Made by a program: the position numbers and the translations under genes
Part shown: piece by piece, positions 1-7,239 of the stretch
Layout of the letters: every line of letters begins with the position of its first letter
Position numbering within the stretch: position 1 is the stretch's first letter
Assembly: GCA_013812695.1 (NCBI GenBank)
Contig: JACCSZ010000172.1
Location: forward strand, 1-13,774
DNA length: 13,774 bases
Direction: 5' to 3'
From: Gemmatimonadales bacterium
GTDB taxonomy: Bacteria > Gemmatimonadota > Gemmatimonadetes > Gemmatimonadales > GWC2-71-9
The notes under the pieces: generated by a model
Told to the model about the DNA's origin: nothing
What the model saw: only the letters and a program-made list of their open reading frames with translations
Databases searched by the model: none

Positions 1-2
1 AC

Positions 3-479
3 AGCACCTGCGGCACGCCGCCGCGCTACGTCGAGGGCCGGCAACGGACCGCAGACTATCTCGGGCAGGTCCAGTGCCTCAACCGGATGCTGCTGGCCAC
101 CGTGACCCGGCTCATCCGCGACTCGGATGTTCCGCCGGTGATCCTCCTGCAGGGCGACCACGGCTCCAGCATGCTGCGGTTCTGGGCCGCGCCGAGCCCG
201 GAACGGGTGCCCGCGGGGGCGGCGTGGGAGCGGTTCGGAGCGTTCGGGGCGTACTATCTTCCCGATGGCGCCGCCGCGGCCCTGGGCGACTCCGTGACCG
301 TCGTGAACGTGCTGGGTCATGTGCTGCGCCACTATTTTGATGCCGACCTGGCGCGCGAGCCCGACGAGTGGCACCTCTCGATCGAGTCCGCGCCCTATCA
401 TTTCGTCCGGGTAGATCCCGCCTGGCTCGCCGGCGGCCGGCCTGCCCAGCCACTCGAACGTGCCGAGACACGCCGATGA
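3..479 (+). CDS. Sulfatase-like membrane hydrolase/transferase, C-terminal fragment (5' truncated)
   Basis: Open frame from the left edge to TGA at 477-479; the 158 visible residues are the C-terminal end of a larger protein. Near visible residues 18-54 it reads YLGQVQCLNRML, then VPPVILLQGDHG. An asparagine-containing helix followed by PPVI-x-x-QGDHG is typical of alkaline-phosphatase-superfamily proteins of the sulfatase/phosphoglycerol-transferase type, where the Asp and His of DHG (about 52-54) bind metal. The later stretch (FGAYYLPDG, VNVLGHVLRHYFDADL, PYHFVRV) matches the usual end of such proteins. In the family this domain follows several N-terminal membrane helices and faces the periplasm; those parts and the nucleophile lie outside the window, so the substrate cannot be named. 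Its stop overlaps the next gene's ATG (ATGA), suggesting translational coupling. Family call fairly firm, function not. Confidence 0.72.
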   Translation, partial: STCGTPPRYVEGRQRTADYLGQVQCLNRMLLATVTRLIRDSDVPPVILLQGDHGSSMLRFWAAPSPERVPAGAAWERFGAFGAYYLPDGAAAALGDSVTVVNVLGHVLRHYFDADLAREPDEWHLSIESAPYHFVRVDPAWLAGGRPAQPLERAETRR

Positions 480-1495
480 TTCGACCGCTGTTCGCGCTGT
501 GCCTGCTGGTGACCGCCTGCGGCGGACGGCCCTCAGCGGCCGGCGCGCCACCGGCGCCCTCGACCCTGGATGTGGCCTCCCTGATCGGCCCGCTCGCGGC
601 CGATTCGATGGCGGGCCGCGGTACCGCCACCTCCGGCGGTGACCGCGCGGCCACGTTCATCGCCGCGCGGATGCGGGAGTACGGTCTCGTCCCCGCGGGC
701 GACAGCGGCTGGTTCCAGCGCGTGCCGCTCGCCGCGAGCACCGGCCCGGACGGCGCCCGGCGCCTTGCGCTGGTTACCGCGGCGGCGGCGCCCGCGGCCA
801 CGACGCGGGGCCTGAACGTCGTCGGGCTCGTGCGGGGAACCGATCCCGAGCTCCGGGACGAGGCCGTGCTCATCGACGCGCACTACGACCACCTCGGGGT
901 GGGCGCGCCGCTGAATGGCGATTCGATCTACAACGGCGCGGACGACGACGCGTCGGGCATCGTCGCGGTGCTCGGGGCGGCGCACGCGCTCGCGAGCGGC
1001 CCGCCGCCCCGGCGCACGGCGATCTTTCTCGCCACCACGGGCGAGGAGCTTGGCCTGCTCGGCACGCTCTGGTACATCGCTCACCCGGTCGTGCCGCTCG
1101 AGCGCACCGTGGCGAATCTCGAGATCGAGATGGTCGGCCGTCCCGATTCGCTGGCCGGCGGTGCGGGACGCGGCTGGCTCACCGGCTTCGAGCGCTCCAC
1201 GATGGGTGAGCGGCTGGCCGCCGCCGGCATTCCGATCGTGGCCGACCCGCGTCCCGACCAGCGCTTCTTCGAGCGGAGCGACAATATCGCCTTTGCGCTC
1301 CGAGGCGTTCCCGCCCACACGCTCTCGTCCTACAATCTGCACGCGGATTACCACCCCGACGACGAGGTCGAGCGCGTCGACGTCGCGCACCTCGCGCGGC
1401 TGGTGGACGCGACCGCCCGCGCCGCCCGGCTGCTGGCTGATGGCGAGGCGCCGGTGTGGAAGCCCGGTGGCCGGCCGGTGCCCCCGCAGCCGTGA
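476..1495 (+). CDS. M28-family zinc aminopeptidase-like lipoprotein
   Basis: Protein of 339 residues. I chose the ATG at 476 because it overlaps the upstream stop (ATGA) and begins a lipoprotein signal: MIRPLFALCLLVTAC, lipobox LVTAC with Cys15 as the lipidation site. Longer upstream starts in this frame would bury the signal. The mature part is a compact M28 peptidase: H136 in DAHYDH, the bridging Asp in GADDDASG (probably D157), E190-E191 in TTGEELG (general base and zinc ligand), E218 in NLEIEMVG and H293 in YHPDDE. This is the complete two-zinc set, with Glu instead of the commoner Asp at the fourth position. Such enzymes remove N-terminal residues from peptides; specificity is not readable here. 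The signal predicts a membrane-anchored enzyme at the cell surface or in the periplasm. The protein ends in a Pro-rich tail. Cotranscription with the preceding sulfatase-like gene is likely. Confidence 0.9.
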   Translation: MIRPLFALCLLVTACGGRPSAAGAPPAPSTLDVASLIGPLAADSMAGRGTATSGGDRAATFIAARMREYGLVPAGDSGWFQRVPLAASTGPDGARRLALVTAAAAPAATTRGLNVVGLVRGTDPELRDEAVLIDAHYDHLGVGAPLNGDSIYNGADDDASGIVAVLGAAHALASGPPPRRTAIFLATTGEELGLLGTLWYIAHPVVPLERTVANLEIEMVGRPDSLAGGAGRGWLTGFERSTMGERLAAAGIPIVADPRPDQRFFERSDNIAFALRGVPAHTLSSYNLHADYHPDDEVERVDVAHLARLVDATARAARLLADGEAPVWKPGGRPVPPQP

Positions 1496-1533
1496 GCCCG
1501 GTGCTGGGGGACACCGCGAGGAGGCGCGGCAGG

Positions 1534-2463
1534 ATGACAGCCCGGTCGCTCTGGTGCATCCTGAAGAAGGCGTTTGTCGGATGGTGGGACGACAACGTGC
1601 CGCGCCTGGGTGCCTCGCTGGCGTACTACACGCTGTTCGCGCTCGCGCCGACCCTGGTCATCGCCATCGCGGTCGCCGGCCTGTTCTTCGGGCCCGAGGC
1701 GGTGCGCGGCGAGATCGTCGGACAGATCCAGGGGTTGGTCGGCCGGCAAGGCGCCGAGGCGGTGCAGGCGATGCTCGAGGGAGCGGCCAAGCCGTCGGCC
1801 AGCATACTCGCCACCGTGATCGGGAGCGTCACCGCCTTCCTGGGCGCCACCGGCGCATTCATCGAGCTGCAGACGGCTCTCAACGCCATCTGGCGCGTCA
1901 AGCCGCGTCCGGACGTGAGCGTCAAGACGTTTTTGGTCGAGCGTCTGGTCTCGTTCGGGCTGGTGGTGGGGGTCGGTTTTCTGCTGCTGGTGTCGCTGGT
2001 CGTGAGCACGGCGCTCTCCGCGCTCAACCGCTATCTGGGCGACGCGTTTCCGGGGCTCACCGTGCTCTGGGAGGCCAGCAACGTGCTGGTGTCCCTCGGC
2101 GTCGTCACGCTGCTCTTCGCCATGGTGTACAAGGTTCTGCCCGACGTCCAGCTTCGCTGGCGCGACGTCTGGGTCGGCGCGCTCGTGACCGCGGGGTTCT
2201 TCAGCATCGGCAAGCAGCTCATCGGCCTGTACCTCGGCACCAGCAGCGTGGCCTCGAGCTACGGCGCGGCCGGGTCGATCGTGGTGCTGCTCGTGTGGGT
2301 GTACTACTCGGCGCAGGTCGTGCTGGTCGGCGCCGAGTTCACCCGGTACTACGTCGAGTATGTCCGCGGCGCCCCGCCGCCCGAGAAGCACGCCACCCAC
2401 GATCCTTCGCCCCCGCAGCTCGAACCCGCCCCCAAGCCCCCCGCGAATCCGGTGGCCACGTAA
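1534..2463 (+). CDS. YihY/virulence factor BrkB family inner-membrane protein
   Basis: Protein of 309 residues. I chose ATG 1534 over an in-frame ATG at 1456 because a GAGGAGG ribosome-binding site (1518-1524) sits 9 bp upstream, and the earlier start would overlap the M28 gene and add a non-family N-terminus. Six hydrophobic segments fall near residues 28-51, 91-112, 138-160, 182-203, 212-234 and 246-268. The family signature is visible as LGASLAYYTLFALAPTLV (25-42) and SSYGAAGSIVVLLVWVYYSAQ (241-261) followed by GAEFTRYY. The gene was once described as ribonuclease BN in E. coli, an assignment since withdrawn; the molecular role of the family is unsettled, and transport or envelope functions have been suggested. 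The last 30 residues are a Pro-rich, probably disordered tail. It lies 38 bp after the M28 gene, so the two may share a transcript. Confidence 0.92.
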   Translation: MTARSLWCILKKAFVGWWDDNVPRLGASLAYYTLFALAPTLVIAIAVAGLFFGPEAVRGEIVGQIQGLVGRQGAEAVQAMLEGAAKPSASILATVIGSVTAFLGATGAFIELQTALNAIWRVKPRPDVSVKTFLVERLVSFGLVVGVGFLLLVSLVVSTALSALNRYLGDAFPGLTVLWEASNVLVSLGVVTLLFAMVYKVLPDVQLRWRDVWVGALVTAGFFSIGKQLIGLYLGTSSVASSYGAAGSIVVLLVWVYYSAQVVLVGAEFTRYYVEYVRGAPPPEKHATHDPSPPQLEPAPKPPANPVAT

Positions 2464-2519
2464 CGCCCACACCATCTGGGCCCGCCCCGAATCCGTCGCA
2501 GCCGCTGGGAAAATGGCGC

Positions 2520-2547
2520 TGTCTTCCCGAGCGGAGCGAGGGATCTA
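2520..2547. repeat. Solo half-copy of the dispersed GAGCGAAGCGA palindrome
   Basis: The segment reads as a diverged arm of the palindromes at 3213-3302 and 8179-8277 (consensus GTC[A/T]TCC[T/C]GAGCG, then [A/G]AGCGA[A/G]GGATC). I see no inverted partner nearby, so it is a single arm. It fills the 81-bp gap between two convergent genes, and its last bases (2545-2547) are the stop codon of the LOG-family gene on the minus strand. Confidence 0.7.
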
Positions 2548-3144
2548 CCGATTCGCCCTTCCCATCAGCGGCGCTCCCTCCGGCGGCTCGTACGCGCGCA
2601 TCCGCTCCAGCAGCGCCTGCGGGCTCGACTCGATCATGACCGTCCCGCGGTGCGCCTCGGTCAGGAAATCCTCCTCGACCGCGTGATCCAGAAACGTCGT
2701 GAGGGCGTCGAAGTATCCGGCGATGTTGAGGATGCCGCACGGCTTGGCGTGGATGCCGAGCTGGCCCCAGGTCAGGATCTCGAAGAACCCCTCGAGGGTG
2801 CCGATCCCGCCCGGAAGCGCGATGAACCCGTCGCTCAGGTCCGCCATCTGTGATTTCCGCTGGTGCATGGAGGCCACCACGATGAGATCCTGGATGCCTC
2901 GGTGGGCCGCTTCCTTCTGAATGAGTTGCTGCGGGATGATGCCCGTGACGTGGCCGCCGCCTTCCTGCACCGCGTCGGCCAGCTCGCCCATGATGCCCAC
3001 GCTCGCGCCGCCGTACACCAGCTCGATGCCCTCCTCGGCCAACAGCGTGCCCAGCTCGCGCGCGGCCGCGCCGTACTCCGGGCGCGAGCCGGCGTTGGTT
3101 CCGCAGAACACGCAGAGCCGGGCGATGGGGCGGTCGGTGGCCAT
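2545..3144 (-). CDS. LOG/TIGR00730 family cytokinin riboside 5'-monophosphate phosphoribohydrolase-like protein
   Basis: Protein of 199 residues, the usual length for this Rossmann-fold family. Visible signatures are CVFCGTNAG (11-19), YGGASVGIMG (44-53), MHQRK (93-97) and PGGIGTLEGFFE (111-122), the last being the PGGxGTxxE motif with E118 as its key acid. Characterised members (plant LONELY GUY, bacterial and fungal homologues) cleave the N-glycosidic bond of nucleoside 5'-monophosphates, releasing the free base (a cytokinin, or adenine from AMP) and ribose 5-phosphate. In bacteria outside plant association the natural substrate is often unclear, so the activity is inferred from family. It should be cytosolic. 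The ATG at 3144 puts CVFCGTNAG at the normal N-terminal distance; no strong Shine-Dalgarno is visible. The gene is convergent with the YihY gene and divergent from the aldo/keto reductase. Its TAG stop falls inside a repeat arm. Confidence 0.9.
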   Translation of the reverse strand: MATDRPIARLCVFCGTNAGSRPEYGAAARELGTLLAEEGIELVYGGASVGIMGELADAVQEGGGHVTGIIPQQLIQKEAAHRGIQDLIVVASMHQRKSQMADLSDGFIALPGGIGTLEGFFEILTWGQLGIHAKPCGILNIAGYFDALTTFLDHAVEEDFLTEAHRGTVMIESSPQALLERMRAYEPPEGAPLMGRANR

Positions 3145-3212
3145 GTGGGTGCCTAGGGCGAGGGGACAGGGGCTGGGGAGCCTTGAAATTAGCGCGGGGC
3201 AGGCGTAGCTGT

Positions 3213-3302
3213 CATGGAGCCGGAGTCATCCTGAGCGAAGCGAAGGAGCCATGCCTCGGGTTTCGGCTCCTTCGCTTCGCTCAGGATGACTCCGGCTCCA
3301 TG
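3213..3302. repeat. Perfect 38-bp inverted repeat (dispersed palindrome, full copy)
   Basis: Arms 3213-3250 and 3265-3302 are exact reverse complements over 38 bp, separated by a 14-nt loop. The inner part holds the core CCTGAGCGAAGCGAAGGA shared with the elements at 2520 and 8179; the outer CATGGAGCCGGA part is specific to this copy. It lies in the gap between the divergent LOG and aldo/keto reductase genes, ending 36 bp before the reductase start. RNA across it would form a very stable hairpin. It resembles the REP/MITE-like intergenic palindromes of GC-rich bacteria; no transposase is encoded here. Confidence 0.93.
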
Positions 3303-3338
3303 GACTTCGGCGCACAACTCACTGGACAGGAGCACTCC

Positions 3339-4334
3339 ATGCCACAACTCCCCCACCGCACGCTCGGCGCCGACCGCCTCGACGTGTCCGCCCTCGGCCT
3401 CGGCTGCATGGGGATGTCCGAGTTCTACGCCGGCCGGAACGATGACGAGTCGCTCGCCACCATCCGCCGCGCGCTGGACCTCGGCATCGACTTCCTCGAC
3501 ACCGCCGACATGTACGGCCCCTTCACGAACGAACGACTGGTCGGCCGCGCCATCGCCGGCCGGCGGGAAGAGGTGCGGATCGCCACCAAGTTCGGGAATG
3601 AGCGCGGCGAGGACGGCTCCTATCTCGGCGTGAACGGCCGGCCGGACTACGTGAAGCGGGCGTGCGACGCGTCGCTCCAGCGGCTCGGCACCGACTACAT
3701 CGATCTCTACTACCAACACCGCGTGGACCGCACGGTTCCGATCGCCGAGACGGTCGGCGCCATGGGCGACCTGGTGCGCGCCGGCAAAGTGCGCCACCTC
3801 GGACTCTCCGAGGCCGCGCCGGAGACGATCCGCCGAGCCGCGCGCGAGCATCCCATCACCGCGCTGCAGACCGAGTACAGCCTGTGGACCCGCGACGCCG
3901 AGGACGAGGTCATTCCCACCTGCCGAGAGCTCGACATCGGCTTCGTAGCCTACAGCCCCCTCGGCCGCGGCTTCCTCACCGGCCGCTTCCGGACCATCGA
4001 CGACCTGCCGCCGGACGACTACCGTCGCCAGTCGCCCCGCTTCCAGGGCGACAACTTCCAGAAGAACCTGGACCTTGTGAAGCGGGTCGAGGAGATTGCG
4101 CGGCGGAAGAAGTGTTCGACCACACAGCTCGCGCTCGCGTGGGTGCTGGCGCAGGGCGACGACATCGTGCCGATCCCGGGGACGAAGCAGCGGAAGTATC
4201 TCGAGGAGAACGTGCGCGCCATCGAGGTGGAGCTCACGCCAGCGGACCTGGAGGAGATCGATGAAGTCGCTCCGCTCGGCGTAGCGGCGGGGGAGCGGTA
4301 CCACGCGGCGGGGATGAAGACGGTGAACGGATAG
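3339..4334 (+). CDS. Aldo/keto reductase (AKR13/YakC-like)
   Basis: Protein of 331 residues, normal for the family. ATG 3339 is preceded by CAGGAG (3327-3332) at 6 bp and starts MPQLPHRTLG, the usual first beta-hairpin; in-frame upstream starts lie in the palindrome and lack a good ribosome-binding site. The catalytic tetrad is complete: D54 and Y59 (LDTADMYG), K84 (ATKFG), H127 (YYQHRVD). The fold continues with TDYIDLYYQHR, GKVRHLGLSE, YSPLGRGFLTG and the cofactor-binding IPGTKQRKYLEEN (278-291). The family reduces aldehydes and ketones, or oxidises alcohols, with NADPH in the cytosol. The pattern PIAETVGAMGDLVRAGKVRHLGLSE is what I associate with AKR13 (S. pombe YakC and bacterial relatives), but the subfamily is a recollection, and the substrate is not predictable. 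It stands alone between two foldback repeats. Confidence 0.93.
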   Translation: MPQLPHRTLGADRLDVSALGLGCMGMSEFYAGRNDDESLATIRRALDLGIDFLDTADMYGPFTNERLVGRAIAGRREEVRIATKFGNERGEDGSYLGVNGRPDYVKRACDASLQRLGTDYIDLYYQHRVDRTVPIAETVGAMGDLVRAGKVRHLGLSEAAPETIRRAAREHPITALQTEYSLWTRDAEDEVIPTCRELDIGFVAYSPLGRGFLTGRFRTIDDLPPDDYRRQSPRFQGDNFQKNLDLVKRVEEIARRKKCSTTQLALAWVLAQGDDIVPIPGTKQRKYLEENVRAIEVELTPADLEEIDEVAPLGVAAGERYHAAGMKTVNG

Positions 4335-4337
4335 AGT

Positions 4338-4500
4338 GACGGAAGGACGGGGACGGAAAGACGGAAAGACGGAAAGACGGAATGACGGAAAGACGGAATG
4401 GTAGAGAAAGAAGCGTAGCTAAAATTACCACCCCGTTTTCCGTCTTCCCGTCTTCCCGTCTTTCCGTCATTCCGTCCTTCCGTCATTCCGTCCTTCCGTC
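4338..4500. repeat. Foldback of opposed GACGGAAN 8-bp unit arrays between convergent genes
   Basis: Left array 4338-4399 has eight GACGGAAN units (one shortened to GACGGG). Right array 4437-4500 has eight units of the reverse complement (NTTCCGTC, with TTCCCGTC variants). A 37-nt AT-richer spacer containing GCTAAAATTACC separates them. Paired unit by unit, the arrays form a near-perfect stem of about 62 bp. The element begins 3 bp after the aldo/keto reductase stop and reaches into the 3' end of the regulator gene, so it could end transcription from both sides; that role is inferred from position. The units are a simple tandem repeat, not CRISPR. Confidence 0.9.
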
Positions 4501-7118
4501 CGTATTCCCTCCAGCGCCTCTCCCGCCGCCCGCGCATACACCAGCTCGTACGGCGACCGTTCCGCCATCGACCGGTACCACCCCGCCGCCTCTCGCGGCC
4601 GTCCCGTCTCCTCCAGCAGCCGCGCACGAAGAAAGCGCTGCGAGGCCAGCGAGAAGAACGGCGACGCCACCGTGAGCTGAAACCACAGCTCCGGGCGCGC
4701 CCGCTCCAGGCGGGCGAGCGCCTCCGCCGGCTTCCCCCGTGCCTGGGCGAGCGCCGCGTCGAGCTCCACCGTCAGGTTCCGCACCAGCGGACCGCCCGCC
4801 TCCAGCTCGGCGAGCGCCTCCAGCCGCTCGGCCGCCCGCGCCGGCTCGCCGAGCCTCAGCTCGAGCAGGCCGAGCAAGTAGGCCCGGATCGCCGGGTGGA
4901 GGTCGTTGTGCATCGCGAAGATCACGAACATGCTCGGGGCCGCTTCGGCCGGGTTCCAGCGCTCGAGCGCGTCGCGGGTCTCCCGGAGCTCGGCCTCCGG
5001 CACGTCGACGAACGGCAGCGTGGCGAACAGCGCCCGCATCTCGAGCCCCCAGGTCGCGTCGAGCGATTCCGCCGTGCGAAGCTCCGCCCGCATGCCGTCG
5101 GCGTCGCCCCCAGCGAGCGCCAGGTGCGCCAGCAGGATGTGGCACAGTGCCCGGAGCTCGGCGGAGCGGGCCACCTGCAGGAACCCGCGCGCGAGGCCGG
5201 CCGCGCCGTCCAGGTTGCCCGAGTAGAGCGCCACGTCCGCGAACGCGATGGCGACGGTGATCGCGCGCGCCTGCTGGAGTTCGGCATTCACCTGCGCGAT
5301 GGCCGACCTGTCGCGCGTCGTGTAGGCGCGGAGGGCACGCATGGCGAGCGCTTGATCGCCGTCCGGGCTCGCGCGGAGGATCCGCTCGATCAGGTCGACC
5401 ATCGCCCCGGTCTTCCCTTCGATGGCGGAGATGCGGACCAGGTGCACCATCGCCGCGACGTGATCCGGCTCGAACTGCAGCACCCGCTCGAACGGCTCGC
5501 GCGCCTCGACCGCCGAGCGGCCGCGGAGCGGATTCGAGTGGAAGAGCAGGTCGCCGAGGTGGAACCAGGCCTCGACGTCGTCCGGGTAGGCGCCGGTGAT
5601 GGTGTTGTAGAGCGACTCGGCTCGATCCACCGCGCCGTGCAGCCAGGCGCGCTGCGCGGCGAAGACCAGGCGGTCATGCGGCGAAAGCCGGTCCTGGTGC
5701 TCGGCGCCGCGGTCGGCGGTCTCGCGCGCGAGGTCGGGCAGCGCGCACCCGGCCGCGGCCGCCGCCAAGCGATAGTAGGCGAGGGCAAATGAGGCGTCGG
5801 CATCCACCGCCGCCTGAAATCGTTCCATCGCGTCGAAGTAGCGTCCGTCCCGGAGCTCGCGCTCACCGAGCAGATAGCACTTGAGCGCGTCGAGCGAATC
5901 GGTGGTGAGCGCCGCGATGCGGCTGAGCCGCGTTCCCGGCGCCACGCCGTGGACCGCCAGGAGCTGGCGCGCGAGTTCGTCCACGAGCTCGAAGATCTCG
6001 CCCTCGCCGGCGGCGGCGGCGTGGACGCTGGCCACCGTCGCGCCATCGAGCCGATAGAGCGTCGCCGTAGCCTGGAGCCGCCCGCCCGCCTCCACGACCG
6101 TTCCCACCAGATAGCGTCCCGCGCCGAACCGGCGCGCGGTGTCCGCGCCCTCCTCAACCGTCGCCCCGACGCCGTCCAGTGAGCGGAGCAGCGCGCGCGG
6201 ATCCACCGTGCGGATTTCGCCCGCGCGGTCGAGCTTGGTCGCCAGGAGGTCCACCATCCCTTCGCCGAGGTAGCTGAACCGCTCGGCGCCGCGGATCGAG
6301 AACGGCAGGACGGCGATCGTGGTCCAGGGTGTCGCGGGCGCGGCCCCGACTGCCCCGGCAGGAGGCGTGGGCGACGGGCGTACGGGCTGGCTCTCGACTC
6401 GCGCCCGGAGCGCTTCGACGACCCCGCGTGTCTCGGCAGAGGGCTCCAGCTCCAGCTCCTGTGCCAGCCGCTGCGCGAAGTCTTCGTAGGCACGGAGCGC
6501 CGCCGAGCGCTCGCCCGTGCGGTCGAGGAGTCTCACGTAGCGGCGGAGGACCGCCTCGTCGTTGGGCGCCAGCTCGAGCTCGCGGCGCGTCCATGCCGCG
6601 GCATCCCCCAGCCTCCCGGCATGCTCCGCCGAGCCGGCGAGCGCGCGCGCGGCCGTCGCTGCCCGCTCGCGCAGCCGGACCCGCTCCCGATCCAGCCAAT
6701 CCTGGAGCTCGGGCGCGGCGCCGGCCACGTAGAGCCCGTCGAGCAGCGGTCCACGGTAGTGCGCGAGCGCGGTTTCGGCGTCCCCCGTCGTGAGCGATTG
6801 CTCGAGCGCCGTCGCATCGCACCACAGCGCCGCGTCGGGCGCGCCGACCTCCTCATCGCCCCGTCCGCTCACCACTTCCGCCCCGAGCTCCGCGCGCAGG
6901 AAGTAGAGCGCGCGGCGAAGCGCGGCCCGCGCATGCTCCTGGTCCAGCTCCGGCCAGAACAGGGCGAGCAGCGAGTCGCGGCGGTGAAAGCGGCGGGGCG
7001 TGTTGACGGCCAGGTAGGCCAGGAGCCCCAGCCGCTTCGGCTGCTGGAGCACCGTGCGAAGCTCCCGGCCGTCCGGACCGCGAAGGTCGAGGACGCCGAG
7101 GGTGTGGAAGCGAATCAT
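4467..7118 (-). CDS. BTAD-domain transcriptional regulator with TolB/FlgO-like domain and TPR array
   Basis: Protein of 883 residues. Residues 1-95 form an OmpR-like winged-helix DNA-binding domain of the SARP type (KRLGLLAYLAV, RRDSLLALFWPELD, ARAALRRALYFLRAELG). Residues about 98-242 are a bacterial transcriptional activator domain (YRGPLLDGLYV, WLDRERVRLRE, ERSAALRAYEDFAQRLAQEL). After a Pro-rich linker, residues 267-390 (TTIAVLPFSIRG, YLGEGMVDLLATKL, GRYLVGTVVEAGGRLQATATLYR) match the FlgO/TolB-N-like domain often attached to such regulators and to adenylate-cyclase-like proteins. About 405-870 are TPR helices. The likely job is sensing through the TPR/FlgO part and activating nearby promoters; ligand and targets are unknown. 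It is divergent from the secreted hydrolase, the obvious first candidate target. The last ten residues are encoded by the GACGGAAN repeat, so the C-terminus is probably not conserved. The ATG at 7118 has no clear Shine-Dalgarno. Confidence 0.9.
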   Translation of the reverse strand: MIRFHTLGVLDLRGPDGRELRTVLQQPKRLGLLAYLAVNTPRRFHRRDSLLALFWPELDQEHARAALRRALYFLRAELGAEVVSGRGDEEVGAPDAALWCDATALEQSLTTGDAETALAHYRGPLLDGLYVAGAAPELQDWLDRERVRLRERAATAARALAGSAEHAGRLGDAAAWTRRELELAPNDEAVLRRYVRLLDRTGERSAALRAYEDFAQRLAQELELEPSAETRGVVEALRARVESQPVRPSPTPPAGAVGAAPATPWTTIAVLPFSIRGAERFSYLGEGMVDLLATKLDRAGEIRTVDPRALLRSLDGVGATVEEGADTARRFGAGRYLVGTVVEAGGRLQATATLYRLDGATVASVHAAAAGEGEIFELVDELARQLLAVHGVAPGTRLSRIAALTTDSLDALKCYLLGERELRDGRYFDAMERFQAAVDADASFALAYYRLAAAAAGCALPDLARETADRGAEHQDRLSPHDRLVFAAQRAWLHGAVDRAESLYNTITGAYPDDVEAWFHLGDLLFHSNPLRGRSAVEAREPFERVLQFEPDHVAAMVHLVRISAIEGKTGAMVDLIERILRASPDGDQALAMRALRAYTTRDRSAIAQVNAELQQARAITVAIAFADVALYSGNLDGAAGLARGFLQVARSAELRALCHILLAHLALAGGDADGMRAELRTAESLDATWGLEMRALFATLPFVDVPEAELRETRDALERWNPAEAAPSMFVIFAMHNDLHPAIRAYLLGLLELRLGEPARAAERLEALAELEAGGPLVRNLTVELDAALAQARGKPAEALARLERARPELWFQLTVASPFFSLASQRFLRARLLEETGRPREAAGWYRSMAERSPYELVYARAAGEALEGIRTEGRNDGRTE

Positions 7119-7178
7119 GGCTACGTCACGCGGGGGAAACGGCGAGGCAACGCAGGGCTGCCAGCGTCACGAACGTAA

Positions 7179-7217
7179 GAGCCGCCCGGAGGAACGGCAA
7201 TGGCCGTCCGGCGGCTC
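7179..7217. promoter_or_regulatory. Bulged hairpin in the divergent regulator/hydrolase gap
   Basis: GAGCCGCC (7179-7186) pairs with GGCGGCTC (7210-7217), and GGAACGGC (7191-7198) pairs with GCCGTCC (7203-7209) with one bulged A. This gives about 15 paired positions, a 4-nt bulge on the left strand and an AATG loop. It lies in the 121-bp gap between two divergent starts, 22 bp before the hydrolase ATG. It could be an operator, a 5'-UTR structure or chance in GC-rich DNA; the structure is visible but the role is inferred. Confidence 0.4.
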
Positions 7218-7239
7218 CGCCCCACGACTGGAGGCCCTG

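Noticed and set aside
368..475. N-terminal extension of the M28 peptidase to an upstream ATG at 368
   Set aside because: It would overlap the upstream gene by over 100 bp and hide a clear lipoprotein signal beginning at 476.
1348..2475. 375-residue minus-strand frame antisense to the YihY gene
   Set aside because: His/Gln/Arg-rich with no recognisable domain and no ribosome-binding site; the plus strand encodes a clear six-helix YihY protein.
915..2639. 574-residue plus-strand frame across the M28 and YihY genes
   Set aside because: Ser/Arg-rich low-complexity reading in the wrong frame of two well-supported genes.
4338..4500. Regularly spaced short repeats considered as a CRISPR array
   Set aside because: Units are contiguous 8-mers with no spacers, arranged in two opposite orientations, and there are no cas genes in the window.
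7054..7239. N-terminal extension of the alpha/beta hydrolase to an ATG at 7054
   Set aside because: It would overlap the start of the divergent regulator and place an Arg-rich stretch before a clear signal peptide; ATG 7240 has a good Shine-Dalgarno.
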